Source of the DNA: Polytrichum commune
Taxonomy: Eukaryota > Streptophyta > Polytrichopsida > Polytrichales > Polytrichaceae
DNA length: 64,000 nt
NCBI GenBank assembly: GCA_950295325.1
Contig: OX485804.1
Coordinates: 8,370,001-8,434,000, forward strand
Direction of reading: 5' to 3'
Positions 11,595 through 23,735 of this stretch are shown here, piece after piece. Below the pieces are notes generated by a model that was not told the DNA's origin, did not search any database, and was given only the letters and a program-made list of their open reading frames with translations. Both the position numbers and the translations under genes were made by a program. Numbering within the stretch: position 1 is the first letter of the stretch; each line of letters opens with the position of its first letter.

Positions 11595-13595
11595 CTCTAT
11601 ATGATTCAATCTAGGCATTTGGAGCATTGCATGCATCATGTTTATTGCAATAGATCTATAATAGGTACTACATTTTATGCTAAGTAGCCAGATTTTGAAT
11701 AGGACCAAACGATTATAGGTTATTTTGGGGCGATTTGGCTACGGCCATTGGAAATTAAGGAAGCCGCTTTTGGGAAGCTTTTCATATATGTTATGGCGGA
11801 CGTTGACCATGTGGAGAGTCTTGTATTGAACACTTAAGAATGACATGATGTGAGTGAATTTGTTCTAATGTTATTCTCTTTTTTCTTTGTGCATGTCCAA
11901 CTATTATTTGGAAGTTTGTGTCAATCATTGACGTGCCAATGCATTTTTTCCTCTCACATATGATTATCGTACGCTATGAGATGATGTTTTATAGTTTTTG
12001 CTTGCACATGTTTTTTTTTGTCAATGCTCAACTAAGACCCCCTTTGCACTAGAGCTCTGGACCCGAGGGGTGCACCCTTTGTATCATATGAAAACATACG
12101 TGAGTGCACAAAAAGGGGATTTAATGTGAAGTTAGCCGCACAGACTGTATATAAACTACACATATGAAAAAGCTTGGAGAAATAGATATGTTTGCATAAC
12201 TTTTTACAACCAAGTGTACTTGTTCGGTTGGGCCCCTGACATGAAGCATGTGATTCTTGAATCAATGAAGCCTTGTTCCTAACACCAAGCAGATTCGATT
12301 TGAATATGAAGTTTATGAACCAGGCCTTGGACAAGTGCTATGCTCTACGTGAATGAAGGCATGATCAATGACCATGATTCCACTGACATTGTTCATGTAC
12401 ACTATTTTGCACAGGTGTATGGTGTTAAGCACATGGGTGTTGGTGTTAATGGGTTAGGGTATGAGATGGATGAATTTTAAATGGAAAAGCATGGATGAGA
12501 GTTGGTGGGTGTTTGGTGTTGGGGGTGGACATGGGTTGAGGATTCCAAGGAGGGGGTGGGGGTCCTTCCCGAGTATCCAACAAGTTTTGAAGTTGGCTTA
12601 TGTTATTATCATACGGGTGTTGAACAAAAATGGACAACTTATGATGTAATTGATTACTTGATGATAGACGTAGACATTCTCATTGCAGCGATGTATAGCT
12701 TGGATAGAAATCCCTACAAACTTCAACTTTATAACCAAAAAGTCTCTAATTTTTTTAATAAGTGAAAATAAGATTTCATACATCATAGATATGCAAAGGG
12801 GCTAATTTTGCCTTAAACAAAATCACCAGTCTTTATCTTCCTTATCCTATGACCTTTATGTCTTTGACTCGGTTTTTGTGTGTACATATATTGGGCTTGT
12901 TTCTTCCATACTAAAATGCGGGTTTATATTTTTACCACCGTAAAAATTTGCATACGGGGAGCTTGTGATTCCCTAAATCAAAGAAAGGTGAATCCCCCAT
13001 GGAACTTGAATTAACAACTTGGAACGTGTGACAATTTTAATGTGAAGCTTGCAAAGTGTTGGCAAGGGTTTTGATCAATGTTGCATCCTTCCAAGGATCT
13101 TCCATCAAAGGAGACGTTGGAGCTTAAAGAAAGGAGCCTCCCCAATGCCCAGGCGAGCCCTTTATTCGTGTTTGATAACGCAAGTCTACATTACCTTTGA
13201 GCTTTCAATTTAAGAGCTTTGATGCTTTCTCGGGCTTACATAAGACTCTTTCTCACATTGATGTAATGGATGAATGTTCACAACACTTACCAAGAGGGGA
13301 TGAGAACGGTGGAAGGGAGGGCGAAGACATTAGTTGTTAGTGTCTAGTCTAAGTGATGCCATTTTAACCAAATTTGGCACCTAATTTCATGCTCAAAACC
13401 CCCAAATTAGTCATATGCGCTTAAATTGGATGAATCAACAACAAAACTTATAGGAGACGTGTTTTTATGATTCCCCCTCAATAGGTGTTATGAACCATTT
13501 TCCATATAATACACTCAAAAATTCACTTAAACGTTGAGAACGTTATTGTCTAAATATTTCGAACAAGTTTCAATACATGGTAAAACTCGCAGGGT
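11595..13595. other. Intergenic, no gene recognised
   Basis: AT-rich with only short open frames. The overlapping frames around 12446-12786 look compositional, and no family resemblance was found. Confidence 0.45.
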
Positions 13596-14150
13596 ACCAA
13601 TACTACATTGTTTATGGTATTTAGTGTCACTTAGCCTATTTTGAGATGTGTGCTAGGGTTGAACTAATGATCAATTTTTTATTTTATTTTTTTGCCATTA
13701 GTGTCACCTCGTGACACTTGGTGTTCAAATGTGCTTGCTTATATATTTGGCATGAGTGTGTTCAATAGTGTTATGAGGTGCATGCCTATGTTCTACAAAT
13801 GGTCTACAAGTTGATTAAACGTTTACATAAATGGCACTTAGCATTGTATGCTTAAGAATATCTTCCTCTTGCATTCGTAAACACATGACACTTGCCATTA
13901 GTATGCTCAATCATATCTTCCCGTTACATACTAAAACGGAAAACTATCATCTCAAGTATCCCAATGTGCTAGACTAAATTTTATGAGGTAAATAAGTTTT
14001 CACTTCAATAATTGACTTGTGTCGACGAATAGTATCATGTTGGCATTTAGTGGACATGGCACTTTGAGACCTCTAGGTATGTAGTTAAGATTGTTGTTGG
14101 ACGATAGTGTGCATGACACTTAATACCACAAACAGTGCACTAATGCCCAG
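13596..14150. mobile_element. MITE related to the 8325-9310 element
   Basis: It opens with the same ATTGTTTATGGTATTTAGTG end as 8325 and closes near 14115-14135 with an inverted version (GACACTTAATACCACAAAC). Its interior matches part of the 8325-9310 copy in the opposite orientation, which suggests either flipping or a largely palindromic element. No coding capacity. Confidence 0.5.
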
Positions 14151-17100
14151 AAGTCTCAAAGTATCATGTCCGCTAATTGCCAACATGATACTATTTGTCA
14201 ACACACATAACATTTTTTTTAATCACAAATTATTTGCATGAGGACTATAGTGCAACACATTAGAACACTTGAGGTGATACCTCAAACGGTGTAATACTTG
14301 ACGTGATGGAGAGACAAATGCAACAACATCTCATCCATAACTCAATACAAATCGAGGATGTAAGAATGAGCAGTGGCATGATTGCCAATCTAGAAAAAAG
14401 ACATAAGGAGGGTGACTTTATACACGGCATGGGGTTGACCCAAGCACCGCCCCGATTGTCAAGCATTAAGTCCTCAATCCATCCCAACTTTCCCAACTTT
14501 TTTTCAGCACCAACCTTGTCACATATAAAGTGACGAGACCCAATTTTAAGTTCCTCTGCTCTTGAGGGAAAAGTTTAGCGAAGATGATCAACCTTCCATG
14601 AATCAACGGTAGAGATGTTCATAATCCGACGGATGAGTCCAATCCAATCCATGTTGAGAGTTTGGACCGAGGAAAACCTCGTCCCAGTCCTTCAAACCGG
14701 ACTGGACCCAACCAGTGATCCCAAAATCTTGCCACCTAGACTGCCACATAGATGAGTGACTGTTCGAGACCAACCCTAATATAAAACCCTTGGGACCGGA
14801 TTTGATGAAACCGAACACAATCCTATTGGTTGACCTTCCTAGAACTCGGGCCCGGCCCTCACTCCGGCCCCGAGTATAAAGTAGGCCTTATTAAAATAAA
14901 GTTCCAAAATACGTGAGTGAATGAATGACTATGAGGGCACATTGGCACTCCCACATGAAGAGTATGCTTGTAAGCAAGTTAATGGTCCTGGCTGTCTCAG
15001 GTCCCGTCCTCTCATTCGGGACCTCCTTTCCGGTCCCAGTCCCTGTCCTGCCCATGACATGCCATGACATGTCAGGCCCTTCCTTTCCCATCCATCCATC
15101 CATCCATATATACACACAAACATTCATCCATCCTTCAACTTTACGTTTCCCCTTCAACTCGGCATCGAGCTTGCAGGCCTTGTCGTGTGTGGTTGCTTCT
15201 CCACTCATCTTCTCGGGATGTGCCATGGGACCTCCTTTTTTGCTATCACATACCATTCATCACCATCACCACTATGTAGTGTATTTGGCATCACACGGTG
15301 TTTTTAAGTCACCGTGGTAGCTTTTCTAATGACACCTCTCTTGGAGGTAGTTTACGAGTGAGTATTGTCATCCCAATTTACTTTTACTTTGAATGCATTT
15401 TGGTTCGTATATTTTATGCATCCAAACATTTATGATGTGATTAAGTGTCGTCATGGATGATCAAAATTTGGGATGAGAAAACACTTCGTAAGCGACTGTA
15501 ATTGTAACATTGCACATTCACTCTAATGTCCAAAAAAAGAAAAAGAAAAGTCCATAAGGAATGAAAAATAATGTTAGGTTTACAGTTAGTGTCAGTGAGA
15601 CTACACGGGCAACTTACAATAAGTATTGAGCAAGACAAATAGAACTAGTGACACTAAATACAATGTTTAGTGAAGTTATGTATCCCGAACTTGAAATTTA
15701 GAGATGAACCAAAATTTTGTGAACATGACTAGACGAGTTTTGGGCAGTCTATGCCAAGAAAAGTAGAACTTCATGACTAACTATGTGATATATAACTATA
15801 TAACTATATATAGTCATATATACATAGAGTTATATCAACAAAGAACTCTCAACAAAACAATACTCAATTTATTTCCTTTGTATTTTTTTTAAAGTGAGGG
15901 GAAGGTGAGAGAATGGAGTTATGTTGAATATGCACACTAATATACGTAGCTAGCATACTAGTGACTATACCTAGCTAGCAAGTTGGTGACTTATTTAGAC
16001 AAGTTTAATTATGATTGCAGCCAACCAGTTGTCGAGGAGGAGGCCTAGCGCCTCCTGCCGAAATGTTGCCCTATGAGGCAGCCACGTCGCCTCAGAGGGT
16101 AGGGTTAGGGTTAGGGTTGGTTGAGTGTGCTTGAGATTACGATGGCAAAGCATTCCGCATAAGTTTTCAAGGCATTTTCAACGGAGGGGCGGGAATATTG
16201 TGAGGCGTTTGATGCGGAGCTGGATGAGGTTTCGGGATGAGTTAGCGATTGCGGTGATTTAGTGTTGCATGCCTTGTTTCTCAAATTATCGCTACTATTT
16301 TCATCTTTAGATGTTAAATTATGAACACTACTCATGCTGAGCATTACTTAGTTTGTAAGGAAAACCCATAATAAATATACCCAACATATTGTTGTCCACA
16401 TGATGTATCGGCCTACAACTGAATAATGTTATGGATGGTTGTGGTTTTATACTGAAAGGAATTAGAATAACTTTCTCCTCACAAACAATCAAGAGCTCTT
16501 TGTTGGCTCTGTCTATAGGACAAAGACTATGCATCAACTTCTTCGTTTCAAGAGCAAATTTCCTAACCACTTTGTGTTCACACTTGGACGTTACTTGTTC
16601 TTGTTATTTTTGGTCCACTTTATGTAACGTGGATGTTAACTATAGTTTATATATATATATATAAGTGCTCCCTAAAATGCATTGAAAGAAATCTAGTTAA
16701 CTATAGTTATTTCGGTAGTTCTTGATTATTTATTTTTAAAAAATTTGGGTGATAAATGAGTAGCTTCGATCCTCGACCTGTATTTGAGAAGAAGGTGCAC
16801 AAAATCCAAGAAAGGTTTGGTATAGTGAATAGCTATGAATTGGCATGAGCAAAGTGGACAACTACAATTGTAGCCTTTCATAATAAAGGACAAAGACTCA
16901 CAATTCTACCGTTTTCTTGTTGACAAATCATTTAATCAACTCATCATAGAATTAGCTCAGTACTAAAAGGTATATATATGTATATATATGTTTGTTCCTT
17001 CAAGTAATCATGTTGCTATTGTGGTGAAGGGTTGTATACCTCATTGTAAGTGCCTTGGTCAACAATGTGATCCTTGCTAATTTGTAGGTCGTCTTGCCAT

Positions 17101-18384
17101 ATTTGACATATTCGGCTTCTTGGTGAATGCAAGTGTTGTTGTGGTAGGCATATAAATCAAATAATCAATGTTGGGCAATCCGACGTGAATCTGAGCTTGT
17201 TGGTCTTACCTTGTTCAAGAACCCTCTTGGTGTTGGGTGTGCTTTTTACACTTTGGGTTTAAAACCCGATTCTCAACCAATGGGAAAGTTCTTCAATCTT
17301 GGACCCTGGTGTAAATCCACCATAAAGTTAGCGATGCCAACTTTCATGTGAACAAAAGAGACGTCGTCTTTGCATTAGAACATGGCCCCATATGTTGTTT
17401 TGATCGAGGTTGAGGCATCCATAGTCGACTAGGTTCATTTCACCACTCACGAGGGTCATGTAATACTAACATGAATAAGGTCTATATTTTTCACGCGAAC
17501 AGAGATAAAGTTCATGTGGTGGCAGATTATGACCGATCACCCTCATAAGAGTTTTGACAACTCTCGTAGTCAAAAGAAACGTGTTTAGATGAGTGCTTAT
17601 GCGTTGACACATAAATCGATTGTGTGTTACCTTAAACTTTACTACTTCAAAATTTGTAACAATTTCCATATTCACGATTTATATTGTTATTCTTAATTTT
17701 GCAACCTCCTTAAGATATGTTTCTCTTCACACACACAAAAGAAATAAGCCCCCGTCATAACTCCTCCTAAATAGATGCAAACTCTCTTATTTTATCGATT
17801 ATAGATGCCTCACCATTACATGTCACCCTCATATCTCTTGCCTTGTGAGCCCGAACCCACTAGACATGCACTTGGGAGGCGATGGAAACCGTTGAGGGTA
17901 CTTGTTAGTGGGCGCACTAGTAGTTCTTGGACCCTTGAGTGTATTTCAAGCCCTAGAATATTGAGACTAAATAGAGAAATTGACTCATACATTGTTGGAA
18001 GGACCCGGATGATTCGATAGATATGTGGTCAATTATGGTGCCGTAGGTGCGCCAATGACACGTACACATTTAGTTTTATATTTGGGAAGGCTCAACACTT
18101 TGCATGCGGGGCCGTACTTTAAGTTTGCACCACATCAACCTTTATCATGCGTTTTCGTCGACCATTTTGTGATGCAATGTCCGGGGCATAATCGGTTTTT
18201 TTAAAAATAAAAATAAAAATAAAAATAGTGTATCCAAGTCCAACCTCTTAAATGTTGTGACCTTTTGGTTTCCTTTACTAATGTGGGGTGTATTTCATGG
18301 ATTTTTATAACATAATAGGTCAATTTCCTAAAGTTTTGAACTTCAACTGGTTATTTCTCAAACTCAACCAGTTCATGTGTAACT
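14151..18384. other. Gene-poor intergenic region
   Basis: No gene was recognised. Local features are a (CATC)n stretch near 15089-15106, an AT-rich palindromic patch near 15790-15835, and three copies of the plant telomere unit TTTAGGG-type (as TAGGGT) near 16100-16120. A (TA)n tract lies near 16650-16663. A fragment near 18330-18375 resembles the arms of the foldback element at 32085-32695. The open frames on both strands of 14890-15320 show no family resemblance. Confidence 0.5.
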
Positions 18385-18717
18385 ACATTAGAAATGATAT
18401 TTAGTGTTTGATACACTAGATACGAACGCATATACTAAATGTCAATAACCCTATGAATGTAAGTAACATTAATTGTAAACTTAAACACTGAGTATCAACT
18501 ATGGTAATACGTGGAAGTTACATGTTTGAATTTAGTTTTAGTAAGGATATGAAAAATAAATAACAATGATAAAAGGAGAAATCCAACATATCTTCTAGGA
18601 TATCTTCTGACACTAATTATCAAGGAATTGAAAATTAATGTTGAGTAGAGTAGGGTGGGTAACAACATTAAGTATAATCAAACACTAAATATCATGTCTA
18701 GTGTAGTGATCGGTTCC
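18385..18717. mobile_element. MITE with CTACA...ATTTAGTGTTTG inverted ends
   Basis: The left end (ATGATATTTAGTGTTTGAT near 18392-18410) pairs with the right end (ATCAAACACTAAATATCAT near 18677-18696) across ~330 bp. The ends resemble those of the 8325 and 13596 elements, so it may be a shorter member of that group. It contains no open frame. Confidence 0.55.
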
Positions 18718-18761
18718 CCATATTCATTGTTGTGATGCATTGCATATTCATGACATTGCAA

Positions 18762-18935
18762 ATTAGGGTTGTTTTACACACGTGACTGAGGGCCGTGAGA
18801 TGAAGAAAATTGATTGAGGATTTCTTGTGGTCATGGTGGGCGGTCCGAAGACCATGACCAAAAGAAACTCACGTCACTTTTGAAAAGCCTTGGCCATGGG
18901 ACATCGTGTACAACGGACTTGGACTGAATTTGTAG
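18762..18935 (+). repeat. Dispersed repeat R1, forward copy
   Basis: About 170 bp contain ACACACGTGACTGAGGG, GTGGTCATGGTGGGCGGTCC and GACCATGACCA. The same segment appears in reverse at 20800-20960. The internal GGTCATGG...CCATGACC motifs are themselves inverted, as in a MITE. Confidence 0.55.
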
Positions 18936-20799
18936 TGTTCTTAATGGAAATCATAATTTTATGAGTTTACAAGTTACAAAGAAGTATCTTCTCTTACATG
19001 GCCGCCCTCGTAGTCCGTTGAGACAACATGATTTGATTCTCTCACCACAAAACGCATGTGACACCAAACATTATCCATCTTTTGAACGGTTAGGATTCCG
19101 CATCACTTTCTCATTCATTCTTTCTGACATGCTCACCCATGATCACTTTTATTTTAGGTGGCCTTGTGTAAAAATGATGTGAGGCTACCATTCGTTTCTC
19201 AACCACTGAGAAAAATTAAAAAGCGTTGGTCATGGTCATTGATCACTAGTGTAATCGATGTGCCCTCAATTTTGAGCTGCTATGGTATCACGGTTTACCT
19301 AGTTAAGATATCAATGTGTTGGACTCGTATATCCCATTTTTTGATGATAAAAGCATTGGTATATATAACGAGCATACTAGTTTTGAGTGTAAATGATTTG
19401 TTCTCGATGTCACTTGGGTTTATATGCCATGCAAAAGCCTTCATACCTAAGAAAAGTATGGTCTCACAACTCGGTTATACAAAGAGTCCTTTCACCTTGG
19501 CATGCCCACCACATATTGATGTTACAATTGATGCCCACATGTAAGTTATGACTTTAATACCATTATTAATGTGGATAATTGATACCATGGATTCACATGT
19601 AAACCATGTTAGCATCACACTAAATACAATATTCAATGTCCCTTATTATTTGGAGTTACACAATGCTATATCTTTTGACTATCAATGTAATGTTTTTACC
19701 AAGTAAAGATGTTGTTGTTCTGTAATGTCCAAACAACCACCAATTTGAGCTTTGTTGGCAAAACACGAGATATGCAGTAAATAGTTATAGCATTGCATGA
19801 TTCCAGGTACTAATTGACACGAAATACAATATTCATTGTAGTTCACACAACCTGGTAATATACAATTTTCAATGTTATGTTACTAACATTATTGTCGATA
19901 ATTGCATTCGTTTATGGTAAGTTATCAAGTGGCCATCTACCCTAGAAAATGCTCTATTTCATCTTCAGGAATGCCAAAATGTAGTTTCCACATGGAATAC
20001 AATTGAGGGTAGCCAACGTGAGCATGACAAGTGGCAAAATTCAAAGGAATTATTATTGTTCCGGAGTAGAGAGCCCTCTACGGTGCTTCTCATCACCTAG
20101 TAAATAAAAAAACGTTACCGATTTCACTAAGCTTTATGATATATGTACTGGTAAGTGGCTTGCCCACATTTGCATTGATAACATTGTTAAAGTTGCACGC
20201 ATGGACACCTCACGCCACGTGTCGTAACATGAGTGGCCCCTTGCATCTTCCATGTTCTTTTATTGCGGTGTTGACACATCACACACACACACCCCCTCCA
20301 TGTCACGATGCCCTAACTTACCGGAGCGAAAGGCCGGATTTCAATTATAAAGACAAGCATATAAAAGAGATTGGACTACGTGTTCAAAAAAGAATAAGCG
20401 TTATAGCTTCAATGTGACGTATATGATCATGTATGTAATGAGCACAAAAGTCTTCACTTTAATTATGAATGAGATGTCATACAAGCTCCAAATATAGTGA
20501 GGAATGTGGCTATGGCCTCTCTTAGGATTTGCTACTCATCTCGTACTAAGGGCATGTTCACACTACAACAATGACCACATGTAGTGACCACTGCTTACTG
20601 AATTATGTTGTTGGTTGAGATATGAGTGGCAGTCCCGTTCATTTCACACAAAGGTCATCCAGAATATAAGCAACCGTGTCAGAGAGTGGATGAAAAAATG
20701 ACATGGAATCCTACATGTGTTGTAATGCATATTGCTTGGTGGTCACACGGGTTTTGCAGTAGAAAACCCAAATAGACTGTCCCAATAAAATAAATGAAG
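18936..20799. other. Intergenic between inverted R1 copies
   Basis: No gene was recognised. ACA(C/G)(G/T)AAATACAATATTCA-like motifs recur in the same orientation near 19618 and 19820, suggesting further degenerate copies of the TTTAGTGT element group. The frame at 19158-19544 has no recognisable domain. Confidence 0.4.
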
Positions 20800-20960
20800 G
20801 CGACTTGGTCTAAGTCCGCTTTACACTATGTCTTGTGACCAAGGCTTCTTAAACAAGACGTGGAATTGGTCATGGTCTTTGGACCGCCATCCATGACCAC
20901 GAGATATCCTTAAATCGTTTTTTTCTTATAGCCCTTAGGTGACGTGTGTAAAATAAGCCC
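20800..20960 (-). repeat. Dispersed repeat R1, reverse copy
   Basis: The reverse complement of this stretch aligns with 18762-18935 over almost its whole length, including the CGGTCC(A/G)AAGACCATGACCA block. Together they form an inverted pair about 2 kb apart. Confidence 0.55.
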
Positions 20961-22899
20961 TTAGTGTAAGATGATTAGCAAATGCAAATTACACATGCAA
21001 CCATTTTTCCTCGTGATTATCGAGGTGTATATGAATATCTGATTTATTGATAAAGTTAAGATGTTTCTTCTTCTCGTTAAATGATCATTCGGGCTTCTGC
21101 CCCCCCCCCCAGTCCCAATCATGTCATAACAATTAACAAGATGGTCATGATAGGTTTTTCCCAACTTATTTATTTAATTTAATAGATTTGGCATAATGGT
21201 GATACAATATGATGGCGGTATAAATTGGCAATTGTAGTATCAATGCAAAATTGATATCATATCATACTTTAAGAGTCAATTTAGCACCTTTCTACCAAGT
21301 AATTATAAAAAACAAATGAATCGATTTGAAATTTTAAATATATATGAAATTTCAACTCTAACAATATAAAAAGTGCCAGTTGTGATGCTATGAGGGCTTG
21401 AATCAAAATCACGCAGGTTCCAAACATGCAACTAGTAAAGTCTCTTTGGTCATATAACTATAGCTTAAACAAACCTCATCCTCACCATCTCAACATCCTA
21501 CATACTTCATACTAACTCTCCTTAGGTATTGAATAAAATTTCATATTTTTAGCAATTTTAACAAATTTCAAAAGAATTTGACATACTTTTTAATATTAAT
21601 GACTACTATAAACTAAAATACCATGATATCAACATACGAACCTAGAATGAACGTTTCATGAAATTATGATAAATGTTAAATGAAGTCTTGAAATTCTAAG
21701 GAATTTGGAGGAAATTCTGAGATATTGGGAAATTCCTAAGAGAATTTTGGGATTTTTTTAGAGGATTTTGGAAAAATGCCAAAATTTGAGATTTTTTTTA
21801 AAATTAAATTTTTTTTTTGAGAGAGATTGGGGATTGCAAACTTAGAATGAAAAAGATTGGAAATTAGATGATACTAGAAACTAGATGAAATTGGAGATAA
21901 ACCTAAAACTAAGGATGAAACTAGAAAGTAGGAATGAACTAGAAAATCAGATGAAATCAAATGTTGATTGAAAGTGGGTGAAAATGAAAGACATGGAAAA
22001 AGCTTATAGAGTTCTAAGAAATGTAAAAAAGAAGAAGCTTATATAGAGTTACAAGCAATCTCGAAGAGTTTCTACTCTCCAAGCCATGAGAATTTTCTAG
22101 AGTCTATATTTGATGTCGTTTCTAGAATCTACTCCATAAAAAGTTTCTCAAATTTATTTACATAGAGAAGAAGAGTATAGTGTCAACTTCTCCAAAGATT
22201 ATGAAATCTACATTTTACAAGATTCTAATATCTACTTTTCTGAAGATTTTGAAACTTGCATCACATCACTACATGATTTTGAAATAAAATTCTTAGAAGA
22301 CTTCAAAGTCTGCAATACGAAGATTATGAAATCTACTTGTTTCATAATATTTCAATATCTCTTTTTCCGGAACACTCTAGAATCTAAACTTTGTTAATGT
22401 TCTAGAATCTATTTGTCCACAATGTTCGAATATCTTCTCGCACACATAGTTTCTAGAATCTACGGTGGAAGAAGTCCTAAAATTGAAGTGCTTAAAAACT
22501 TCTAGAACATACATATTAAATGGGTTTTGAATTTATGTATCATGAAATTTCTAGAATTGATGAGTACCAAATACTTATATAATTGAGAGTTCAACCATAA
22601 ACACTTCATAAATTGCGAGTCCCCTCTTTACCTTGTTTACTTTCTACTAAGTATGTTTTAAAAACTTTTTTTTTTAATAGGCTCATGACTTCTTGTCATG
22701 TTAGAAAGCCTTCACATAGGCTTTGGACCCCAAGGGGACAAAAGCCAACAAACTTTGAACACATAGTCCAATCTCATGTAAACACACATTGTCTCTTTGG
22801 TGTCCATTCTTAGATCCACGCTAACCTACCCCCACACATACAGGTGTCCATTTAAGACGAGCGACTGAATTAGGCCCGCTAAATTTACGTTATATACCG
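20961..22899. other. AT-rich intergenic with degenerate short repeats
   Basis: No gene is visible. From about 22070 to 22560 a motif like TTCTAGAATCTAC or GATTATGAAATCTAC recurs many times at irregular spacing. From 21640 to 21990 there are A/G-rich repeats of the type ACTAGAAA. A run of C lies at about 21102-21111. Confidence 0.45.
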
Positions 22900-23735
22900 G
22901 GCCCTTGAAAATTGGGATCTCCCTTAGGACCTGGAAAGGGATGTGAACACGAACTCACCTACCTACCACCTCAGTCTTTCTGGACGAGAATTGGCCCGTT
23001 CACACCGCACTCCCCAAAACGAACTGACTCCCCCTTCGCTTTTCTCTCTTCTCTCCTCTCTGTCCCTTCTCGTCGCGTCTCGTGTCTCGTGTGTTTCGCT
23101 CTTGTCATCGCCAACACTTACACACAGACACAGACATTGCTTCTCCTCCGCATCTCGCATCCTTGACACTCTACCAAACACATTCAGATTGCTGCACTGC
23201 CAATCGCTAAGTTGGGTCAAGAAGATCATCATCATCATCGCCACCGGCCACGTTGTGTCCGCCCGGCGCACGCTTAGATCACATCGAACCACCTGCGAAC
23301 ACTCACTTAAGCGGCGACATCTTCCGCTCTCACGTTTCCATCCCGACTTTTTCCCCGCCCTGTAAGCTTAGGGTTTTGCGGAGGCAGCGCGGGGGTGGAG
23401 TGGAGTGTTCTTTTTTTTGATTTATTTTGTTTTATGTATTTGGGATTTGGTGTTTGGCAAGCGTGGGAGTGGAGGTGGTGGGATCATCGACGGTGGTGTG
23501 GTGGACGGAGCTGGGTTTGGTTTGGCGGAGAGAGAAGAGCAGATCCGGGGGGCTTTGGTGGTCGCCAGGGGTTTTGGGGATTTGGAGGGTGAGGGTGAGG
23601 GGAGGTTTGAGGTTTTGGAGCTGGCAATGCGGGCGGTTCATAGAGGAGAGAGGTTTTAGAGCAGCATTTTGCGGTGGCTGTGGGAGGCAGCAGTAGCTGT
23701 GAGAAGGTGAGAGATAGAGAGAGAGAAAAGTGAGG
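22900..23735 (+). promoter_or_regulatory. Promoter and 5' leader of PPI paralogue B
   Basis: CT-rich sequence (about 23040-23110) is followed by a G-rich leader. The final ~110 bp before the ATG closely match the leader of paralogue A (1660-1766), including GAGCAGCATTTTGCGGTG and the GAGAGA run. The shared block marks the upstream extent of recognisable duplication, although weaker similarity extends further. Reading frames in this stretch are probably incidental. Confidence 0.5.

Noticed and set aside
14890-15320. Overlapping open frames on both strands with CATC repeats
   Set aside because: No domain, no splice or promoter context, and the length is explained by the simple repeat.
16098-16122. 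Telomere-like TAGGGT repeats
   Set aside because: Only about three units, surrounded by ordinary unique sequence. Too short to mark a telomere or a fusion.
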